Shown piece after piece: positions 58,035 through 64,000 of a DNA stretch of 64,000 nt. This stretch comes from Lantana camara (taxonomy: Eukaryota; Streptophyta; Magnoliopsida; Lamiales; Verbenaceae): assembly GCA_037501455.1 (NCBI GenBank), contig CM074855.1, positions 29,669,001-29,733,000 of the forward strand, given 5' to 3'. A program made the position numbers and the translations under genes. Positions within the stretch are counted from its first letter, which is position 1; every line of letters begins with the position of its first letter. The notes below the pieces were generated by a model, which was given only the letters and a program-made list of their open reading frames with translations, searched no databases and was not told the DNA's origin.

Positions 58035-59238
58035 GAGGGAGTTGATTACAATGAAGTATTTTCTCCAGTTGTTAAGCACTCCTCCATTAGAATTTTGTTA
58101 GCCTTGGTAGCGCAGTTAAATTTAGAGCTAGCTCAACTCGATGTGAAAACTGCATTCCTGCATGGTGATTTGGAAGAGGAAATCTATATGTCTCAGCCAG
58201 ATGGATATAAAGTTGCTGGTAAAGAAAATTTGGTTTGCAAACTAGACAAATCGTTATACGGATTGAAGCAACCGCCGAGGCAATGGTACAAATGATTTGA
58301 TAAGTTTATACTGGGTCAAAGGTACATAAAGAGAAAGTAGGACCACTATGTGTATTTGCACAGGATACAAGATGGAACCTACATCTATCTACTCTTATAT
58401 GTTGATGATATGCTGGTAGCATCAAAGAGCCAAGATGAAATTGACAAGCTGAAGGCTCAATTGAGTAAAGAGTTCGAGAGATGAAGGATTTGGGAGATGC
58501 CAAGAAGATTCTCGGTATGGAGATAAGAAGGGATCCGTAGAGAGGCAAGCTTTGGCTGACTCAGAAGTAGTATTTGAACAAATTACTATAGCTTGCCCCT
58601 CACTTGAAACTGTAGGTACTCCGCTTGCCCCTCACTTGAAACTTAGCAGCCAGCTATCTCCAAAGACGAAAGAAGAGAGAGAGTACATGGTAAAAGTCCC
58701 ATATGTGAATGCAGTTGGTAGCCTGATGTATGCAATGGTGTGTACAAGACCGGATATTTCATAAGCAGTTGGCATAGTGAGCAGATATATGCATGATCCC
58801 AGAAAAGCTCACTGGCAAGATGTGAAATAGATTCTGCTGTATATTCAAGATACCTCAGACGTTGGTTTACTGTTTAAGCGGGATGAAGCACTTGGTCAAG
58901 ACATAGTTGGATATTATGATTTTGACTATGCAAGAGATTTGGATAAGTGAAGATCTACAACTGGCTACTTGTTTAATTTAGCCAAGGCACCAGTTTGTTG
59001 GAAGTCGACCTTACAATGAACGGTGGCGTTGTCCACGACAGATGCAGAGTATATGGCCGTTACAGAAGCTAAAAAGGAAGCAATTTGGCTTCAAAAATTG
59101 CTTGAAGACTTGGGAGTCGGTCAAAAACACCTTGCGGTGTATTGTGACAGTCAGAGTTCTATTTATTTAGCTAAGAACTAGTTATTTCATGCAAGAACGA
59201 AACATATTGATGTTCGCTATCACTTTGTGCGGGAAATT
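58035..59238 (+). pseudogene. copia D reverse transcriptase and RNase H
   Basis: This resumes D pol after E: EVFSPVVK, LAQLDVKTAFLHGDLEEEIYM, LYGLKQPPRQWYK, then stops at 58293 and 58338. The RT catalytic YVDDMLVAS is at about 58399. Later come GKLWLTQK, AVGSLMYAMVCTRPDIS, and an RNase H stretch (TTDAEYMAVTEAKKEAIWLQK, about 59035-59100, then YCDSQSS and ARTKHIDVRYHFVREI). A 31-bp tandem duplication near 58592-58653 disrupts the sequence, and a one-base loss lies near 58481. It is cut at 59238 by a CACTA element, and the last codons continue at 60926. Confidence 0.9.
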
Positions 59239-60922
59239 CACTATAACAAAATATATATTATAGGACACTTCTTTTAGGATATTTTTTTAAAAATGTCTCA
59301 AAAATAATTTTTTGGGACACTTACAAAATTAGAGACATTTATTTGATATTGGCGCTTAAAAATCCCTCCAATTAATTTACTTAGTCTTTTAATTTGATTG
59401 GTCTCTCTAATCACTATGTCCACTATGCTTCTATTCTATTTTTATCTCTCTTTCTTTTTCTTTCTTAGGGCTCTTTTTTCTTGGAGTTCTTATTTCTTTT
59501 CTTGCCAATACGATTTAAAAAAAAAAATTCTTCTACTCCATCGCGGTAAAGAAGATTCACACAATTTTACTCTAGCATCAAGACATCACTTTCATTGGTT
59601 GTTATTTCAGTAATTAATTCGTATTTTACGTGTTTTTTCCTATGATTTTGCTTTTAATTTTCTAGAGTTATGTTGAATTGATTTGTAGAAGTCTTCTCTA
59701 AGCCTATGTGGATCTTGTTTTCTATTTGCAAGTAGTTAATGATGCAAAATTTTGTATTATTTTTATTGATAGTTAAATGAAAATAGAAGGCTCTAGAGAA
59801 CATTTGTTAATCAGGTATGCTCCATGAGTTTCTAGTTTGACATATGTGTTATACTTGTATATTGTCTAAACTTTATTTGTTAACGAGAGAATCTTTCTAT
59901 AATTTTTTGTTGCAGTTATAAGGAGGATATTTGACAAGAAAAGATAATTTATTAGAAGTATTTTCACAAATATATTTCAATGAATTTATTGACCCTGTTT
60001 TATTTAAGTTGATTATCCTATTCTTTAATTTTCTTATTTTACATAGGAATAAATTTTCACATTCACTCGAAAAGAAGTTAGTAATGTATCCTTTACTTTC
60101 AAGTCATTCAAGTGTTAAAATTTGAATAATTTTTTTATTTCTTGTTGTCATACCGTCTCTTAGTAATTTAAAATTATGATTGCACATTAAATGGACACTC
60201 ATTTATTTGACAATTTATGTACTATTTGTTGGTATTATTAGATTATATATGAAAGTTCACATATTGAATTTAAAATATGAGTGAATTATATATCTATATA
60301 TATATAGGATTAATGTATATTTTGTGAATGCAGGTTATTCCAGATGACAAATTCAATTGGTGAATTATCTTATATCATGTCAAGAACTCAGATTTTAGAA
60401 ATTGAGTTTGTAATATTAGGGAGTTGGAATAATTGTCTTGTATACATATTGATCTAGAAATTGATGACATTTTTAATATAAAATTATTGGTATTTTTATG
60501 AGTTTTATTAAAGAATTCATTTTTTGATTCCAGTATATTGTAGTTTAGATTTAAATAATAAGGTATAATTCCTAGCATGTTATGAGTGATGGAAACAAAA
60601 AATATCCTTTGTCTAAAGATATAAAAAAAAAAAATAACAAAAACATATAATTGGAACAACATAAATTTAGAGACATACATAAGTTCCCAAGATCAATTAC
60701 TCACTAATTCTCGAATTTTGTATAGGGACACTTCTTTGTGTCCTATCTGTGCACTAAAAGGACAAATATAACTATCTCAATAAGATGAGTTATTGAGACA
60801 TTTTAAGTGTCCCAAAACTTTATGCGACACTTATATTAAGTGTCCCAAAAATTAAAAATGCCTCAATATGTACTATATAAGGACACTTTCTTGTGTCCTA
60901 ATAACCCATTTTTGTTGTAGTG
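59239..60922. mobile_element. non-autonomous CACTA element in D RNase H
   Basis: The left end is CACTATAACAAAA and the right end, reverse complemented, CACTACAACAAAAATGGG, with the 3-bp TSD ATT (59236-59238 and 60923-60925). Both sub-terminal regions are full of GGACACTT, GTGTCCCAAA and GAGACATT words. The D RNase H frame continues across the element once one TSD copy is removed. The 1.3-kb interior (about 59350-60700) is AT-rich with no recognised transposase. A short open frame (59398-59613) is hydrophobic and low-complexity and is not called as a gene. Confidence 0.9.
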
Positions 60923-61080
60923 ATTCTCGAAAAAGAGTAGATTAGTCTTCAGAAGATTCGGACTACAGAGAATCCTACAGATATGATGACCAAGGTGGTG
61001 ACAAAGGCCAAATTTAAACATTGTTTAGACTTGGTTAATATCCCGCACTTTTGAGTTGGGCGCATTTGAAGGCACTATAA
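60923..61080 (+). pseudogene. copia D RNase H C-terminal end
   Basis: A short tail of pol after the CACTA element: the RNase H end continues through a TAG near 60939, then [24 protein letters not shown], with the usual Tnt1-type ending. Followed by the purine tract. Confidence 0.8.
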
Positions 61081-61129
61081 CATGATTGAGAGATGAAGTC
61101 GTTTGTTTTTTGTGGGATCAGAAATTGTG

Positions 61130-61143
61130 CCAAGGTGGAGATT
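61130..61143 (+). promoter_or_regulatory. polypurine tract of copia D
   Basis: CCAAGGTGGAGATT directly before the 3' LTR; AAGGTGGAGA is the usual copia PPT. Confidence 0.8.
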
Positions 61144-61554
61144 TGTTAGTTTGTGGCCAATTTGTATCCCACATTGAAAGCCTAGGTTGGGATAAATGTT
61201 TTGTATCCCACATCGGAACTTTGTAATAGTTTGGGGAGGAGATAATACTATAAATAGGCTCCTCCCCCTTCTAGCTTAGGGTATCGAAACAAAGTCTCTC
61301 TCTACTTTGTAATATTTCTTAATTGAAATATAATTTGACTCTCTACTTTGTAATATTTCTTAGATGAAATATAATTTGAGTAGTACCTGAGAACGTAGGC
61401 TAAATTGGTCGAACCTCGTTAAATTTGGTGTTCTTTTCATTACGCTTTTAAAAGCCTTATTTTGGGTTATATTTAGTTTATTATTTTGCCTGATTTTTCC
61501 TTTTTGTAATTTTAGGCATTATAGTTCTAAATATTGTTTGACACTTCCGCAATA
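61144..61554 (+). repeat. 3' LTR of copia D
   Basis: 411 bp, TGTTAGTTTGTGG...TCCGCAATA (the end has mutated from AACA). It differs from the 5' LTR by substitutions and by a tandem duplication of about 41 bp: CTCTCTACTTTGTAATATTT occurs at 61297 and again at 61338. Confidence 0.92.
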
Positions 61555-61760
61555 GTCTTCATGTCTGCATAGCTTCTCCCCTTGATCGCAGCGGCGTATG
61601 TCTGGCGCGGCACATCAGTGTGCTTTTGTGCATCAGTTGAAACCGAAGGTTGGTTCGTCGGCAATAAGGCCGGTGATCGCTAAGAGAGGAGATCTCAAAC
61701 CCTAGTACTGTCGCTAGGTTGATTACTTTTTTTGAACAAGTTATCAATATCGTGGTCATC
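61555..61760 (-). pseudogene. L1-type LINE ORF1, N-terminal piece
   Basis: On the minus strand a frame of about 35 codons (NQPSVSTDAQKHTDVP..., then YAAAIKGRSYADMKT) leads exactly to the D insertion site. It continues in the same frame at 8524 downward (TNKSLALASGKVHLFSTNL). The single TSD copy joins them without a frame change. This supports one ORF1 split by D. An in-frame TAG lies upstream near 61680, so the true start was not located. Confidence 0.65.
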
Positions 61761-62570
61761 TGACTTGGTTTGCTGGAGTTTTACTTTTCAAATATATATA
61801 TATATATATATATAAATTTTTATAAATTAAATACGATTATAAATAAATTAATATCTAATCCATAGAAAATATCTTTAGGAGCACAAGTGGATTGAGGAGA
61901 ATACAATTTCCCTCGTAAACTGCTAACCTTTCAACGTGAAAATTCTGATCATGAAAAGAAATTTAATGTTTCAAATCCTTACATTGTAACGTGCTTGACT
62001 TAAAAATTTTAGAATTTGCATTTTTTTTTTTTTTACGAGAAGAACACAACACAGGTAGTAGAACAGTTGGACAGGACAAGGAAAATGATGAGAAAGTTGG
62101 TTGATTGTTTCTATTAACGTAGGTATTGTTGCAACTTGCTATCTTACCTAATTCAAACAACAGAGTGGAATTCGAACAAATTCATAATCAACCATTGCAA
62201 TTGGACCATATACATGCAACTTTCAATTTTAACTAATGGGAAAAATTCTTTGCTGTATGATCAATTATGCCAATATTAACACTTCAACATCTAATAATAA
62301 TATCTTTATATACAAGTTATCATCTAAATATACGGTTTTTGAACTTTGTGATTTGATTCAATCATCTTCAAAAGGATCATTTTAACCACGTAGCTTTTGT
62401 ACTTTAGTATCTGATTTGATCAATTTTAGGCAGAATACTTACTCTTCATAATTATTATTATTATTATTATTATTATACTTTACTAGTTATCATATTAATT
62501 ATACGATTTTTGTACTTTACTATCTACTTCGATCATCTTCACTTTTCATACTGAATGCTTTACACACCCA
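61761..62570. other. AT-rich flank, no gene seen
   Basis: Contains a (TA)n tract at 61793-61813, a poly-T tract near 62022-62033 and an (ATT)n tract at 62449-62477. Possibly the 5' untranslated part of the LINE at its left edge. No coding frame was recognised. Confidence 0.7.
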
Positions 62571-62574
62571 ACAT

Positions 62575-62950
62575 GTGGAGAGTGCATTTTCGCTTATTCC
62601 ATGTGGCTTGGAGACGTGACTATCACAGCTGTGGAGCTGTTAGGCCTCCGCAAGGGCCTTCGCCTTGCATGGGAAAGACGTTTTTCTAAGATCAAGGTGG
62701 AAGTGGACTCAAAAACTGTGGTTAAACTCATTGCTCGAGAAGATGTGTAGGAACACACCTGTTGAGAAATCTTATTATATTATGAACTGTCTTGTGTTTG
62801 TTGAGGAAACCATGCAGTGCTAGACTTAAGCATATTTCAAGATTTCACAACATGAGAGCTGACAGACTTGCGAGAAAGGGACATTTGATTGAGGAGCATT
62901 TGCTTGGTTGGGATCATCAGATTATCGATAATAGGGATGAGTTTGGTTAA
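62575..62950 (+). pseudogene. RNase H-like domain fragment (LINE type)
   Basis: The plus-strand frame from about 62610 reads VELLGLRKGLRLAWERRF, then KVEVDSKTVVKLIAREDV and a TAG at about 62749. After frame changes, near 62829-62950, it reads HISRFHNMRADRLARKG and stops with TAA at 62948-62950. This is the usual order of the plant LINE-associated RNase H (RVT_3-like) domain: AEL..LR.GL, EVDS, then R.AD.LA..G. Several stops, no RT in front of it, and on the strand opposite to the LINE ORF1, so it is a separate fragment. Confidence 0.75.
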
Positions 62951-64000
62951 TAATCCGTAACCCCTGAGTGGGTTTGTACTCGTTTTCGGATTTAAAAAAA
63001 TTATTTTTTTATTTTTAGGAATAAATAGTGATAATTCTTCTTCTGGTATTTTCTCTAATTTATATATTGTAACTATTTTTTTGTTACATATATTGTGTCT
63101 TGTTTTGCAGCATTAATCTCATTTACTTCTTTTTCTTTCATTATGCCCATCTTCTATTTGTGTGTAGTGGCCGTAATGTTTTATAATGTGCCACTTTAAG
63201 TTTTGCAAGATGATAACATCCTTCAGTACAATGACTTGTGTTTAAGCCTCTTTGATTACGTAAGGTGTGTGTATTTAATTAAAAAAAAAAGGAAAGCGAG
63301 AAAAATCGTGCATCACATATAATCAAAAGCTGTCGAGTTTGACAATATTTTGACGCTTTCTTTCTTTTAAATAAAATATCTTTTTAAGCAGTTATAGCTA
63401 AAAACGTGAAATGTCCCTTTCTTTTTTTTATAAAGTCCGTCATAAATTTATTATTGGATGAAAAATTCAATTTGGTCAATTATTGTTCATACCCCATAAT
63501 ACAGCGGGTAGGTGCCCGGTAACATCAACTCGACAAATATTATGTAAAATATCTTTACTTTATCTTACCAAATGTTAAAATAATATAAAATTAAACCAAG
63601 AGGTAAAAGAAATATTCTTACTTTAAAATTTCATCAAGAAGAGGTAAAAGAAATACTCTTACTTTAATATTTCATCAAGAATATTTTCCGTAGTGTTGGT
63701 CTATTTTGGTGAACTTATATACATTTGACATGGATACACGTAGGATTGGTGTCAAGTTAAACTTAAAAATGATTTGCCAATATTGGTGGCCGGTCAGGTG
63801 GCTGCGGCTCACAATATTTTTCCACTTTAATAATTAATTAATTAATTTCCAGTCTATTTTATTTTAGCTATATGTATCCAATTCCCATAAAAATCTTCAT
63901 ATTATAGAAAATTTTATAAAAAACCTTGTGTTTTTTATATTTTGTAGAGAAAGTCTTATAACCGACAATTGCATTATAGGTTCGGGTTGTGCGAATTTTT
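62951..64000. other. AT-rich flank, nothing recognised
   Basis: No coding frame, terminal repeat or RNA gene was recognised. A direct repeat of AGAGGTAAAAGAAATA followed by TCTTACTTTA and ATTTCATCAAGA is seen at about 63599-63681. Confidence 0.6.

Larger units (their letters stand above)
8525..61554 (+). mobile_element. Ty1/copia element D (Tnt1-like), 53 kb with nested insertions
   Basis: The outermost LTR retrotransposon. It has LTRs at 8525-8895 and 61144-61554, a PBS next to the 5' LTR, a purine tract before the 3' LTR, and copia-order domains (gag, protease, integrase, RT, RNase H) on the plus strand. The flanks are GTCAT (8520-8524) and GTCTT (61555-61559), a TSD with one change. The coding sequence is split into six pieces by C2, C, E and a CACTA element, each flanked by its own TSD, and reads coherently once they are removed. 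Without the insertions D would be about 5 kb, normal for a Tnt1-type element. Many stops and frameshifts, plus LTR divergence, make it the oldest element of the nest. Confidence 0.93.

Noticed and set aside
1..64000. CRISPR array, bacterial operon, tRNA or rRNA gene, satellite array or integrated pararetrovirus
   Set aside because: None of the expected repeat-spacer pattern, operon layout, RNA folds, long satellite periodicity or pararetroviral gene order was seen. All coding remnants fit LTR elements or LINEs.

Overview
This window is intergenic plant DNA, most likely from a eudicot. It is AT-rich and carries Ty1/copia and Ty3/gypsy-type LTR elements, CACTA transposons, a Mutator-type MITE, L1-type LINE remnants and many microsatellites. 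I found no intact host gene, rRNA or tRNA. The species cannot be named from the sequence.

Layout: 1-1043 is AT-rich flank with microsatellites. A truncated gypsy-type LTR follows (1044 to about 2090). A non-coding, one-LTR element (about 2331-7719, minus strand) lies next to it. The decayed ORF1 of an L1-type LINE (minus strand) occupies 7720-8524 and resumes at 61555-61760. Those two parts are separated by one old Tnt1-like copia element, here called D (8525-61554), which has grown to 53 kb because many other elements landed inside it. The right flank (61760-64000) holds microsatellites and an RNase H pseudogene.

The insertions can be peeled off one by one because nearly every one keeps its target-site duplication (TSD). 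Directly inside D lie: a solo gypsy-type LTR, C2 (9260-12923, AGTTC); a minus-strand gypsy-type element, C (13873-43563, AGTGC); a solo LTR, E (45132-58034, GAGGG); and a CACTA element (59239-60922, ATT). Inside C lie: an antisense solo LTR of copia family A (14589-16513, ACTAA); a 302-bp Mutator-like MITE (17956-18257, 9-bp TSD); and copia element B (22268-42647, ATATA). Inside the 5' LTR of B lie a second solo A LTR (22829-29823, CTAAC) and a solo gypsy-type LTR, G (30196-33378, TTGTC). The second solo A LTR contains a CACTA element (23951-29000, CGA), which contains LTR element F (24468-27771, AGTAT). Inside E lies a complete copia family A element (47806-57742, GTCTT). The deepest chain is six insertions inside the LINE: D > C > B > solo A > CACTA > F.

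All coding regions belong to mobile elements and all are broken. Copia A is structurally complete with similar LTRs, yet its gag-pol has two in-frame stops and two frameshifts. B and D are more decayed. C keeps gag and only traces of pol. Nothing here looks autonomous.

Beyond the catalogue, several cis-structures are shared between families: an inverted CTAGGCGG pair about 120 bp from the end of several gypsy-type LTRs; a four-fold CGAGTCGTGGGT motif in both copia A and copia B leaders; CACGTG clusters in the copia LTRs; and compact GC-rich islands in the leaders or LTRs of five elements.
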